Shown here piece by piece: positions 52,067 through 61,600 of a stretch of DNA of 64,000 nt (the first letter of the stretch is position 1; each line of letters opens with the position of its first letter). Under the pieces are notes generated by a model, which was not told the origin of the DNA, did not search any database, and saw only the letters and a list, made by a program, of their open reading frames with translations. Source of the DNA: Jiulongibacter sediminis (lineage in GTDB: Bacteria; Bacteroidota; Bacteroidia; Cytophagales; Spirosomataceae); the NCBI RefSeq assembly GCF_001306455.1, contig NZ_LGTQ01000005.1, forward strand, positions 434,001 to 498,000, given 5' to 3'. A program made the translations under genes and the position numbers.

Positions 52067-53050
52067 TCAATAATCCCTTCCTTTCCATCTTATTTTACCT
52101 GGTAATAGGGTATAAATACCAATCAAAAACCATGAAAATGGCAGATAAACTACAAAAAGTGGAAGGTATTTCAGAAGTCTGACTTCTTTGATTTTAGAAG
52201 TCCAAAATACCGTCAAAATACCAAGAACTACGATTTGAAGAGCAAAGGCAGGTAGTAATAAGCTTTTGGCAAAAAAGTAGAAAGCAATTAGCAGCGGCAG
52301 CCATAGGGTTTGAAGTAAAGCGGGTATAAGTAAGAAACTACCGCTTTGAAAGCCCCCCTTTAACCATCTCTTGCGTTGCACCAAAAAGTTTTCGGGTGGT
52401 AGAGTATAAGCCAGTGAGTCTTTATCAAATAATTGAGCGAAGCCAAATCCTTTATCAATAATGGCTTTAAAGAGAGTATAATCCTCAACAATAGAAAAAG
52501 GAAGGTTTTCATAGCCGCCAATGGAGTCGTAAGCTGTTTTACTCAGCGCCATGTTATTTCCCATTCCTGTTCCGGGGAAATTGATTTTTGAAAGCAGATG
52601 TAAAATGTATAAAACAGTAAGCCATTCCATACTTTGGAGGGCCATATTGGCGGATTCAGCCTTCATTCCTGTTATCCCAATGACCACTCCCATATTCTTC
52701 TTTTGAAAGCCATTCATCATTGATGGAATCCAGTTTTCAGGAAGCTCAATATCTGCATCGGTGAAAAACAAATACTCACCTTTAGCCTTACCGGCTAAAA
52801 AAGCCAGAACTCTGGCTTTTCCCTTTTGGCTACTGGTGTCCTCCGGTACGTCGAAAGCTTTTGCAAAGGTTCGCTTGTAAGCATATTCGTGTATCAGCTT
52901 GCTCGTAGAATCTTCCGATAGGTCATTTCCCAGTAAAATTTCAAATTCATATCCATTAGACTCCAATTGATCGATTGAGTTGAGCAATCGAGGAATATTC
53001 TTTTCCTCATTTCTAAGGGCTATAAGTATGCTTATTTTGGGTAATTCCAT
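52067..53050 (-). CDS. Glycosyltransferase family 2, membrane-anchored
   Basis: A 327-residue inverting glycosyltransferase with a GT-A catalytic domain. The donor site is ISILIALRNEEKNIPRLLNS, the DxD is YLFFTDADIELPENW, and the acceptor/Q(R)xRW-type motif is VQRKRWLKGG. Four hydrophobic helices follow at the C-terminus, so it is a processive-type or polyisoprenyl-linked enzyme at the inner membrane. It probably elongates a surface glycan. A TAGATTTG element at 53084-53077 may be its -7; no good -33 was seen. It is divergent from the ECF sigma gene. Confidence 0.92.
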   Translation of the reverse strand: MELPKISILIALRNEEKNIPRLLNSIDQLESNGYEFEILLGNDLSEDSTSKLIHEYAYKRTFAKAFDVPEDTSSQKGKARVLAFLAGKAKGEYLFFTDADIELPENWIPSMMNGFQKKNMGVVIGITGMKAESANMALQSMEWLTVLYILHLLSKINFPGTGMGNNMALSKTAYDSIGGYENLPFSIVEDYTLFKAIIDKGFGFAQLFDKDSLAYTLPPENFLVQRKRWLKGGFQSGSFLLIPALLQTLWLPLLIAFYFFAKSLLLPAFALQIVVLGILTVFWTSKIKEVRLLKYLPLFVVYLPFSWFLIGIYTLLPGKIRWKGRDY

Positions 53051-53177
53051 GCACCCTGAAGAGATTAAAATTGACCCAAATCTAGGTAATAATGATGTTA
53101 GTCATGATAATTGTGGAAACAACCCAACTGTTTTGTATTGGCATCCGTCTGAAGATTAACCCTCAAAACAACCTCTT

Positions 53178-53714
53178 TTGTCCGTTAACGAAGATACTAT
53201 AAAGCGAGCTCAGAAAGGCGACGAAATTGCTTTTCAGATACTCTTTGATGCCTATGCATCATTAGTTTTTTCGGTTTGCATGCGGTATATGAAGGACAAT
53301 GAAGAAGCTAAAGATTTAATGCAGGAGGTATTTGTGAAGCTTTTTTCAAAGTTAAAAGATTATAATTTCAAAGGTTCCTTTGAGGGCTGGTTACGCAAAA
53401 TGACGGTGTTTGCGGCTATTGACGAATTAAGAAAAAGAAAAGAAATAATTCAGAGTTTAGATGAGGCGGTAAGGCCCGGTCTTGAAGCAGATCATAGCTC
53501 TGTAAATGTATTGGAAGCTCTGGCTGCTGAGGATTTAATGATTCTCATAAGAGGGTTGCCCAGAGTATATGGTTTGGTTTTTAATTTATATGCTATTGAG
53601 GGTTATAAGCATCATGAAATAGCCCAAATGCTCAATATCTCAGAAGGAACAAGCAAGTCTAACCTGCACGACGCCCGACGAATCTTAAAATCGAAATTAA
53701 AAGTTATTGGATGA
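53178..53714 (+). CDS. ECF RNA polymerase sigma factor
   Basis: A 178-residue extracytoplasmic-function sigma factor. Region 2 reads LFDAYASLVFSVCMRYMKDN, EEAKDLMQEVFVKLF and GWLRKMTVFAAIDELRKRK. Region 4 reads LPRVYGLVFNLYAIEGYKHH, then EIAQMLNISEGTSKSNLHDA. No in-frame ATG precedes region 2, so the TTG at 53178 is the likely start, which could keep expression low. The next gene, 22 bp downstream, is its probable membrane partner. The genes at 55.2-64 kb follow on the same strand and are natural candidates for its regulon. Confidence 0.92.
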   Translation: MSVNEDTIKRAQKGDEIAFQILFDAYASLVFSVCMRYMKDNEEAKDLMQEVFVKLFSKLKDYNFKGSFEGWLRKMTVFAAIDELRKRKEIIQSLDEAVRPGLEADHSSVNVLEALAAEDLMILIRGLPRVYGLVFNLYAIEGYKHHEIAQMLNISEGTSKSNLHDARRILKSKLKVIG

Positions 53715-53736
53715 TTAAATCTTTACTGTAACGAGG

Positions 53737-55158
53737 ATGAAAGAAAAGGATGAGCTGGATAAGGCCTTCCGAAAGGCCTTTAATGAGTACAAACCCGCTG
53801 TTCCGGCTGATAGCTGGGCGGCCGTAAAAGGGGGTATCGCCAAAGTACGCCTTGAGGATGCAGTACGGTTAAAAAATCGTTACAGAAATCTGTCTGTCCT
53901 ATTGACAGCATTTCTGCTTGGCTCTCTTGCTTATTTTTTGTGGAATGATGATTCAAAAAGTGTTGCCGAAGGGACCCAAAAAGGTCAAAATTTCGATTCC
54001 GAAAGTCAATCTCAAATTTCTCAGTCACCTGTCGATACTGTTGTAAAATATATAACCCTCTACCAAACGGATACTGTTTACCTGACTAAAATAATGAAAA
54101 CAAGATCTTCTTCGGGATTGACTCAGAAAGACTTGGATTTTGCTCTAGAGCACCCGGAGTGGAGAGAAAGAGTTCTGGAGTACCTCTCAAAAGATTATAG
54201 TTTTGAGACAAAAAATAAATCCACAGATGAAAGAACTGAAGAAGAAGAAGTCAAGGTTGCCTCGTCTCACTTGGGGCCTCTGAGGGATCGGTGGAGTTCC
54301 TTCCCGAAACAAAGTCCCCTCAATATTTCTTTGATTGACATTCAATGGCCGAACCGCACTTTGACAGAAGTTGATATCCCCAACCATAAACAGAAAAAGA
54401 GAGAGCTAAAAGAGCATATCCCATTAAAAGAGCGTATTTTTTATCAGGTCGCAGGGGATTTAAGAAATGGTAAACTAGTTCTCAATAACAAGCAAGGTAG
54501 CTTTGGTAGTAATCACGGTTTTACCGGAGGTATATATGCCGGAGTGCGTCTATCACCACGACTATGGATAAAGACTGGTTTGAACTTTGATGTTGTGGAA
54601 TACGCTTTAAGTCCTGATGGTAGAACTAGAATTAACTCAGAACTGGTCAATGGCACTTACGAGTATATTTATCGTTCTCCGCTTGGGAATTTGGTGATCC
54701 CAAATGATCAGTTGCTCCATCCTGCCTCTGAGTTTTCACACATTGAAATTGAGTCTCATTATGATAACCGCGAGTATGAATTAAACATCCCACTACAGTT
54801 AAACTATGATTATATGCTGAAAGATGTGAAATTTTTGGGCTATTATCGGCAATTGACTGGTTATGCAGGGCTTAATTTATATCTTCAAAGACCCCTGAAG
54901 AATTCCGTTAGTCTGGAGGTTTACGAGTCAGATGGCTCAGAGTTTGAACTCAGAACGGATAGCTTCACTAGTATCAGTAACCTATCAATAGGCGGTGGCT
55001 TACAAACGGGTCTTAAGCTCGAAGTTTACCCCGGCTGGAAACTACTTTCAGAAATTGGTTATATGAGAAATTTGACCTATCGTGTTAATAATGAGTACTT
55101 TCAATCCTTCAGTAGGGAGCTTTCTTTTTCCGCAGGGCTCGAAATTCATTTAAAATGA
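53737..55158 (+). CDS. Single-span anti-sigma-like protein with C-terminal barrel-like domain
   Basis: A 473-residue protein. The cytoplasmic N-terminus has the AFRKAFNEYKPAVPADSWAAV pattern of Bacteroidota anti-sigma partners, followed by one transmembrane helix (SVLLTAFLLGSLAYFLW, about 51-67). A long polar linker follows. From about residue 230 are strands with Tyr/aromatic-rich alternation (GIYAGVRLSPRLWIKTGLNF, ELSFSAGLEIHLK) like outer-membrane beta-barrels. So one chain seems to reach from the inner membrane to a barrel-like end. It follows the ECF gene by 22 bp and probably holds that sigma factor. The topology is unusual; the barrel could be a periplasmic sensor domain instead. Confidence 0.8.
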   Translation: MKEKDELDKAFRKAFNEYKPAVPADSWAAVKGGIAKVRLEDAVRLKNRYRNLSVLLTAFLLGSLAYFLWNDDSKSVAEGTQKGQNFDSESQSQISQSPVDTVVKYITLYQTDTVYLTKIMKTRSSSGLTQKDLDFALEHPEWRERVLEYLSKDYSFETKNKSTDERTEEEEVKVASSHLGPLRDRWSSFPKQSPLNISLIDIQWPNRTLTEVDIPNHKQKKRELKEHIPLKERIFYQVAGDLRNGKLVLNNKQGSFGSNHGFTGGIYAGVRLSPRLWIKTGLNFDVVEYALSPDGRTRINSELVNGTYEYIYRSPLGNLVIPNDQLLHPASEFSHIEIESHYDNREYELNIPLQLNYDYMLKDVKFLGYYRQLTGYAGLNLYLQRPLKNSVSLEVYESDGSEFELRTDSFTSISNLSIGGGLQTGLKLEVYPGWKLLSEIGYMRNLTYRVNNEYFQSFSRELSFSAGLEIHLK

Positions 55159-55218
55159 TTTGAATCACCCAACGATAATACATTCCATTTTCGTCTTTGA
55201 TCCAAACAACGACAAAAA

Positions 55219-55638
55219 ATGGAAAAATCAGCAGAAAACATTAGCCGCCTGCAATTCCTAAAGTCTTTAGGTCTCGGAGGGTCGGCATTAATGGCCGTTT
55301 ATTTAAGCTCTTGCGTAAACGAAATTGTTGGCCCTTCCGGTGCCACGAATACTTTGGATCTAAATGATGCCGCTAATGCCGGTTTACTCTCAGATGGCGG
55401 ATATGTCATTTTAGGGAATATCGTGGTAGCCAATATCGGTGGTGGCCAGTATGCCGCCGTCACTCGAATCTGCAGTCATGAGGGGCAGAAGAAAGTGGTT
55501 TACAGAAATGGGGAATTCTACTGCTCAGCTCACGGAGCCAGATTCAGTAACACAGGCAGCGGGCTTAATTCTACCGGTAGCAAAGGCCTGACCACCTATG
55601 ATGTTTCTCAAAACGGATCTGTACTAACAATATCATAA
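55219..55638 (+). CDS. Rieske [2Fe-2S] lipoprotein
   Basis: A 139-residue exported electron-transfer protein. The two Rieske ligand pairs are Cys/His in RICSHEGQKK and FYCSAHGARF (CxH and CxxH). The N-terminus has a Tat-like start (SRLQFLKSLGLGG) and a lipobox (YLSSC), which fits export of a pre-folded cluster and anchoring to a membrane. It is a stand-alone high-potential [2Fe-2S] carrier, not an oxygenase alpha subunit (no catalytic iron domain). It starts the group Rieske-DUF5777-YceI-haem lipoprotein that follows the ECF pair, so envelope electron transfer under stress control is plausible. Confidence 0.9.
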   Translation: MEKSAENISRLQFLKSLGLGGSALMAVYLSSCVNEIVGPSGATNTLDLNDAANAGLLSDGGYVILGNIVVANIGGGQYAAVTRICSHEGQKKVVYRNGEFYCSAHGARFSNTGSGLNSTGSKGLTTYDVSQNGSVLTIS

Positions 55639-55707
55639 TCTCAATGAAACCGACATGATTGAAATAATCATTATTCACACAGGAGAATGAATATTTCAGT
55701 CATCAAA

Positions 55708-55726
55708 CCTGCCTGCGTCTGGCAGG
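55708..55726 (+). repeat. GC-rich hairpin between Rieske and DUF5777 genes
   Basis: CCTGCC-TGCGTCT-GGCAGG is a perfect six-pair stem, GC-rich against AT-rich flanks. A second weaker stem (ATGATT-GAAAT-AATCAT) lies at 55655-55671. Neither is followed by a T run. They may be a mRNA-processing signal or an interspersed repeat element. Confidence 0.5.
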
Positions 55727-55765
55727 GGTCGCATGTGACTATTAAAATAAATAGAAATTAAATAC

Positions 55766-56695
55766 ATGAAATCAGTCTTGAAAAATACGGGTAAACTGAC
55801 ACTGTTTATTCTTTTGTTTGGCTTTAGACACCTTCATGCTCAAGATGTGGATGACCTTCTGGGGGAACTTGATGAAATTTCACCAGATCAGGCACAAAAC
55901 ATAACTGCAACTTTCAAATCAACCCGAATTATAAATGGGCACTCGATAGAAACGGTAGCTAAAAATCACCTGGACTTCAGGATTTCTCACCGTTTCGGTA
56001 CGCTTAACTCGGGTTATAATAATCTTTTTGGTTTGGATGAGTCGAGAATTAGAATAGGTCTGGAATATGGAATAACAGACGATTTGATGATAGGAGCGGG
56101 CAGAAGCAGCTATTTGAAAGAGTATGATTACTTTCTAAAATACCGATTCCTCCATCAAAAGACAAAGGGGCTTCTCAATCCGGTAACGGTAACACTTTTA
56201 GTCTCGGTTTCTACCAATACAATGGATACCTCGCCGACGATGCAATTTTTCAACAATCTGGAGCGTCAGAGCTACGTGGGCCAGCTGATGATCGCGAGAA
56301 AATTTGGTGAGCGATTGTCACTGGAGGTCAACCCTACGGTGGTTCATCGCAATAAAACAGAAACGCCAATAGACGCCAACACACTCTATGCAATGGGAGT
56401 AGGCGGCCGCTTAAAACTCTCAAAAAGAACAACTTTCAACGCCGAGTACTTTTATGTAGCCAATAACCTTATCGGTAACGGTTTTGAGCGGGATCCTGCT
56501 TTTAGAAATAACCTTTCACTGGGTTTTGATATAGAAACCGGTGGCCATGTTTTTCAATTGCACATTTCAAATTCAAGAGGCATGATTGAGAAACAATTCA
56601 TCGGTGATACCCAAGATGAATGGCTCAAAGGTGGTCTTTATTACGGTTTTAATATTTCAAGAATTTTCAGTTTCGACAAGAAAGAAAAACACTAA
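55766..56695 (+). CDS. DUF5777 outer-membrane beta-barrel protein
   Basis: A 309-residue exported barrel protein (signal ending near FGFRHLHAQ). DUF5777-type landmarks are NHLDFRISHRFGTLNSGYNN, LFGLDESRIRIGLEYGITDD and LMIGAGRS. A regular beta-strand alternation runs to LYYGFNISRIFSFD. The family occurs beside YceI and cytochrome-like genes in Bacteroidota. A role as porin or scaffold for small redox or quinone-linked proteins is an inference. It precedes yceI by 12 bp, so the two are co-translated. Confidence 0.85.
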   Translation: MKSVLKNTGKLTLFILLFGFRHLHAQDVDDLLGELDEISPDQAQNITATFKSTRIINGHSIETVAKNHLDFRISHRFGTLNSGYNNLFGLDESRIRIGLEYGITDDLMIGAGRSSYLKEYDYFLKYRFLHQKTKGLLNPVTVTLLVSVSTNTMDTSPTMQFFNNLERQSYVGQLMIARKFGERLSLEVNPTVVHRNKTETPIDANTLYAMGVGGRLKLSKRTTFNAEYFYVANNLIGNGFERDPAFRNNLSLGFDIETGGHVFQLHISNSRGMIEKQFIGDTQDEWLKGGLYYGFNISRIFSFDKKEKH

Positions 56696-56707
56696 AACTT
56701 ATCCATT

Positions 56708-57259
56708 ATGAATAGATTAATCAAAACAAATCTTACGCTCTTGCTGATCATCATCAGCATGACTGGTTACACTCAGAAATACATCTGTAAGAATGGAGAA
56801 ACCTCCTTTTTCTCTGAAACACCGATGGAGGATATTTCAGCTCTGAACACCAAAGTGGTGAGCCTGATCAACACCGAAGACGGTTCACTGGCGGTAAAAA
56901 TGAATATCATTGATTTTGAGTTTCCGAATAAGTTGATGCAGGAGCATTTCAATGAAAACTACCTGGAAAGCGAGAAGTATCCTAAATCTGTTTTTTCGGG
57001 TAAAATTCTTGAGAAAATTGATTTCTCTAAGGACGGCAAACACAAGGTTACGGGCCAAGGAAATATAGTTATTCATGGTCAAGCTCAGAAAGTAAATCTG
57101 GAGGGTACATTAACGGTGAATGGAGACCAATTAATTCTTGAAGCCGCTTACCTCATTAAACCTGAGGATTATAACATTGAAATTCCCTCTTTAGTGATCA
57201 CCAAAATTGCCAAAGAAATCAGTGTGAAATCAAAATTCGTGTACAATAAGCTTTCCTGA
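56708..57259 (+). CDS. YceI-family lipid-binding protein
   Basis: A 183-residue exported protein (MNRLIKTNLTLLLIIISMTG) with the YceI lipocalin-like barrel. Landmarks are ETSFFSETPMEDISALNTKV, NYLESEKYPKSVFSGKI, GNIVIHGQAQKVNLEGTLTV and a closing strand near IAKEISVKSKFV. YceI proteins bind isoprenoid quinones or other long isoprenoids. Its place between DUF5777 and a haem-motif lipoprotein supports a role in quinone or electron handling in the envelope. Confidence 0.9.
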   Translation: MNRLIKTNLTLLLIIISMTGYTQKYICKNGETSFFSETPMEDISALNTKVVSLINTEDGSLAVKMNIIDFEFPNKLMQEHFNENYLESEKYPKSVFSGKILEKIDFSKDGKHKVTGQGNIVIHGQAQKVNLEGTLTVNGDQLILEAAYLIKPEDYNIEIPSLVITKIAKEISVKSKFVYNKLS

Positions 57260-57302
57260 AACTAAAGAGCGGACGGCTTTTCTATTAACAATAAATTGAC
57301 TC

Positions 57303-58079
57303 ATGAAAAACAAAATATTAGTATTGGCTTTGGCCATGCTTCTGGCTTCTTGCCTTTATGAAAAAGGTGGAGTAATTAATCCGGAAAATGTGACCGGGAC
57401 TACCAATACTGGTTCAGCTTCAACCATTGATACGGGTACGGCTATCTGCGACCTTTTGAGCGGTACGGGCGGCTCGGCGGCTACGAATGAGAATGGAGAA
57501 ATCTGTTTCGATACTCAAATTTTACCCCTCATTGTAAGTAATTGTGCTACTAGCGGCTGCCATGATAGTCAGTCCAAAAGAGATGGGTACGACCTTACTT
57601 CTTATGATAAAATTGTGAGAAAAGGCGTAACAGCAGGAAATGCCTCCAAAAGCAAACTTTACAGAGTGCTTAATGATACCGGAGAGGATCGCATGCCACC
57701 TGCTCCCAAAAGTAGATTGAGTGCATCTCAAATAAAGCTTATAGGAGACTGGATAGATCAGGGTGCTAAAAACATCTCATGTAACACCAGCTCAAGTACC
57801 GGCGGTACTTTGCCGGACAGCGTTCAGATAAGTTTCAGCAATCACATCAATCCCATTCTTGATTTCTATTGCGTAGGTTGTCACACCAGCGGTTCTGCCT
57901 CTGGCGGAGTAAACCTGAATTCGTACGCCAACGTGAAAACTTATGTCGATAATGGTCGACTGTATGGTAGTATTGCTCAGCAACAAGGCTATTCGGCAAT
58001 GCCGGTTGGTTCAAAATTGTCGGATTGCCAGATCATGGCCTTCAAACAATGGATAGATCAGGGAGCATTGAATAATTAA
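57303..58079 (+). CDS. Lipoprotein with two haem-binding-like cytochrome motifs
   Basis: A 258-residue lipoprotein (LALAMLLASC). Two similar modules each hold a haem-type motif: NCATSGCHD (C-x4-CH) near residue 80 and YCVGCHTSG (CxxCH) near residue 193. Each is followed by a met-ligand-like turn, RMPPAPKSRLS and AMPVGSKLSDCQ, then an IGDWIDQGAKN or FKQWIDQGALN helix. This layout is that of planctomycete-type cytochrome c domains in Bacteroidota. The C-x4-CH form in the first module is a known variant. It would transfer electrons in the envelope; a terminator follows. Confidence 0.88.
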   Translation: MKNKILVLALAMLLASCLYEKGGVINPENVTGTTNTGSASTIDTGTAICDLLSGTGGSAATNENGEICFDTQILPLIVSNCATSGCHDSQSKRDGYDLTSYDKIVRKGVTAGNASKSKLYRVLNDTGEDRMPPAPKSRLSASQIKLIGDWIDQGAKNISCNTSSSTGGTLPDSVQISFSNHINPILDFYCVGCHTSGSASGGVNLNSYANVKTYVDNGRLYGSIAQQQGYSAMPVGSKLSDCQIMAFKQWIDQGALNN

Positions 58080-58089
58080 CATCAAAAAT

Positions 58090-58122
58090 AAAGGTGCTCG
58101 TTTTCCTTATTCGGGCATCTTT
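58090..58122 (+). terminator. Weak terminator after the haem lipoprotein gene
   Basis: AAAGGTGCTCG pairs with CGGGCATCTTT with two wobble pairs, around an AT-rich loop. The trailing T run is short, so some read-through into the Czc genes is possible. Confidence 0.5.
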
Positions 58123-58137
58123 AATTAGTATTGTAAA

Positions 58138-58530
58138 ATGAAATCATTCATCGCAATGGCTCTTGCCCTTCTCTTTGTGGGAGAAAGCTTTTTCCCGAGG
58201 GGGCTTGCTATGTCTGAGATTTCAAAAGTCTACGAGCTCATAGAGCATTATCAGGAGCATTTAGTAGAAATAGGGGACGATATCAGTTTCGCTGAATTTC
58301 TCTGGATGCACTATAATCCGGCCTCAGATCATGAGGATGCATCCCATCACCACGAACGCCTTCCTAAATTAACCTTAGGTTCCGGTTTTGTGAGTATATG
58401 TCTGCCAGTGGTACAGAATATGCTTCAGTTAAATACGGTTACTAAATATCTTACTTCTTTACAGCCTTTAGAGTACACTAACGGGTACTACTACCTGTTC
58501 TTCAATGATGTGCTTAACCCACCGCAGTAA
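58138..58530 (+). CDS. Small exported histidine-containing protein before the Czc pump
   Basis: A 130-residue protein with a hydrophobic N-terminus (MKSFIAMALALLFVGESFFP), so it is exported or membrane-tethered. A middle stretch has a histidine-rich metal-binding-like motif (PASDHEDASHHHERLP). A second hydrophobic stretch (GSGFVSICLPVVQNMLQL) precedes the C-terminus. I do not recognise a named family; similar small proteins are found just upstream of Bacteroidota CzcA/CusA genes. It is 76 bp before the pump gene on the same strand and may sense or chaperone metal. Confidence 0.7.
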   Translation: MKSFIAMALALLFVGESFFPRGLAMSEISKVYELIEHYQEHLVEIGDDISFAEFLWMHYNPASDHEDASHHHERLPKLTLGSGFVSICLPVVQNMLQLNTVTKYLTSLQPLEYTNGYYYLFFNDVLNPPQ

Positions 58531-58593
58531 ATCACTTTTTAGGTCTTTCTGAAAATCCGGTTTTTACATTCCGGGTTGATTCCTTAGTGATTT
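58529..58593 (+). repeat. Inverted repeat in the leader of the CzcA-type gene
   Basis: AAATCACT (58529-58536) and AGTGATTT (58586-58593) are perfectly complementary across 49 bp, with two TCCGG copies inside the loop. The right arm ends 13 bp before the pump ATG. It could hide the start region in a folded leader. Confidence 0.4.
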
Positions 58594-58606
58594 AATCTGC
58601 TTAATC

Positions 58607-61600
58607 ATGTTTGAAAAAATAATTGAATTGAGCATCAAAAATAAGGTCGTACTCGGCTTTGTTTTGATACTCGTACTGATATGGGGAGCCTTTTCATTGC
58701 GTCAGCTGCCCATTGATGCCATCCCTGATGTTACTAATAATCAGGTGGTTATATTGACGCAATCGCCCGCTTTGGCCACAGAAGAAGTGGAGCAATACAT
58801 TACGGCACCGCTAGAGCTTCAAATGGCTAACCTACAGGGTGTTACCGAAATTCGCTCCACGTCAAGACAAGGCCTCTCGGTGATTACGCTCGTTTTTGAG
58901 GAGGATATTGATATGTATCTGGCTCGCCAAATGGTTGCGGAGCAAATCAAAATAGCTGAGGGTGATATTCCTCAAAATTTCGGTTCACCCGAGCTCGCCC
59001 CTATCACCACAGGCCTTGGCGAGATTTATCAATATACCCTGGTACCCCAAAAAGGAAGTGAGGATAAGTATTCACTGACAGACCTCAGAACCATTCAGGA
59101 CTGGGTGGTGAAACGCCAGCTGGCCGGGGTAGAAGGCGTTATTGAGATCAGTAGTTTTGGCGGTTATGTCAAACAATATGAGATAAAGGTCAACCCGGAG
59201 AAATTGAAGGCCAATGACATTAGCCTGAGTGAGTTATATGCTTCTTTGCAAAGCAATAATGCCAATATAGGCGGTAGCTATATTGAGAAGAACAGTCAGG
59301 CTTATTTTATTCGTGGTCAGGGTGTTGTATCGAGTCTCGATGATATCGGACAGATTGCCGTCGGTCAAAAAGGTGGCCTACCGATCAGAGTGAAAGATGT
59401 GGCAGATCTGGGTTTCGGTCATGCCATTCGCTATGGGGCTATGACAAGAAACGGAGAAAGTGAAGCTGTTGGTGGTATTGTATTGATGCTCAAAGGAGCC
59501 GACTCTGAAAAGACCATTGAGGCTGTAAAAGAACGTATCAGTCGGATTTCCGAATCTTTACCTGAAGATGTTCAGATTTCAGCTTTCATTGATCGTACCA
59601 AGCTGATTGATAAATCGATAAGTACGGTTGAGAAAAACCTATTGGAAGGAGGTTTGATTGTCATTTTTGTACTGGTAATGCTCATGGGTAGTATCAGGGC
59701 CGGCTTGCTGGTGGCCTCGGTAATTCCCATTACCATGCTCATCACCTTCGGTATCATGAATCAGGCGGGTATTTCGGCTAACCTGATGAGTCTCGGTGCT
59801 ATGGATTTCGGTTTGTTGGTTGACTGTTCAGTGATTGTGGTTGAAGCCGTTCTATTCAAACTACACCACGATAAACAGTATAAAGTCCCTAAAATAGAAG
59901 CCGGAAAGATGGATAGTATGGTGAAACACTCCGCTACTTCCGTTTTGTCTTCAGCGGTCTTCGGTGGATTTATCATTTTGCTGGTTTATCTGCCTATTCT
60001 GAGCCTTGAAGGAATTGAGGGAAAGATGTTCAGACCCATGGCTCTGACGGTGAGTATAGCTATCATGGTCGCTATTTTGCTTTCGCTGACCTACATTCCG
60101 ATGGCTTCTGCTCTACTCTTGAGAAAGGAGGGAAACAAGCATTTCAAAATCTCAGATAAGATTGTCAATAGCATTTATAGGGTCTATGAACCGATATTTC
60201 TGGGAGCAATCAGAATGAAGAAAACCACCGTGACTGTGGCTCTACTTTTACTTGCTGCGGCTATTTTTACCTTTACCCGGATGGGTGGTGAGTTTATCCC
60301 GACACTCGATGAAGGCGACCTTGCGGTGGATTTCCAAACAGCTCCCGGTTCCTCTTTAACCACTACGGTAGATGCGACCTTAAAAGCTCAAAAAGCTCTG
60401 CTCAATAAGTTTCCTGAAGTCAGGCAAATTGTGGGTAGAGTAGGGGCCTCAGAAGTACCTACCGACCCAATGCCACCTGAAATGGCCGATTTGATGATCA
60501 ACCTTAAAGACGCTGAAGAATGGACATCAGCCGGGTCAAGGGAAGAATTGGTTGAGAAAATGGCGGCTGTTTTGGAGGAAGAAGTTCCGGGAACCAGCGT
60601 GGAGTTCACACAACCTATTCAAATGCGTTTCAATGAGATGATTTCGGGTGCTAAATCTGAAATTGTAGTCAAAATTTTCGGGGAAGATTTGAATATACTC
60701 TCAGATTTAGGAGAGAGGGTCAATCAGGCCCTGCGAAAAATCAACGGCGTGGCCAGCGTAAAAGTTGAACGCGTAGCCGGTTTGCCTCAAATTAAAGTTG
60801 ATTATGACCGCGATGCTCTGGCACGCTATGGTTTGAGTATTGAGGAGTTAAACACAACTTTGAATACAGCCTTTTCAGGTCAGACAGCCGGTGTTGTTTT
60901 TGAGAAAGAAAAGCGTTTTGATATGGTCATGCGTTTTGATGAATCTTTCAGAAAAGACATCGAAAATGTTCGTCAATTGCCGGTGAAAACGGCTTCAGGG
61001 GCTTTTGTTCCTTTTGCGGCCTTAGGTAATATTACTTACCAGACTGGTCCGGCCCAGATTTCAAGGGAAGGTACTAAACGCCGTATCAATGTCGGTATTG
61101 GTGTTTTAAATCGTGACGTGGAGTCTCTGGTAGAAGAAATTCAGGAAACGTTGAAAAACGAGGTTAATCTGCCAACAGGCTATTATTTTGAATACGGCGG
61201 TGCTTTTGAAAACCTGCAGATGGCTAAAGACCGACTGATGATTGCCGTGCCTATTGCCCTTGCTCTCATTTTTGTGATGCTCTACTTCACTTTCCATTCA
61301 CTGAAAAAGTCACTGATCATCTTCACCGCCATTCCGTTTTCGGCTATCGGTGGGGTGTTTGCTCTTTACCTCAGAGGCATGCCTTTTAGTATTTCTGCCG
61401 GGGTTGGTTTCATTGCTCTTTTCGGGGTTGCTGTACTGAACGGTATTGTTTTGTTGGGCTACCTGAGTGATTTGGAGAAAGATGAAACGATGAGTCTTAC
61501 GGAACGTGTCAAAGCTGCTGTCAAAGTACGTTTCAGGCCTGTGATGATGACCGCTTCTGTGGCCTCTTTGGGCTTTTTGCCAATGGCTATTTCAACTTCT

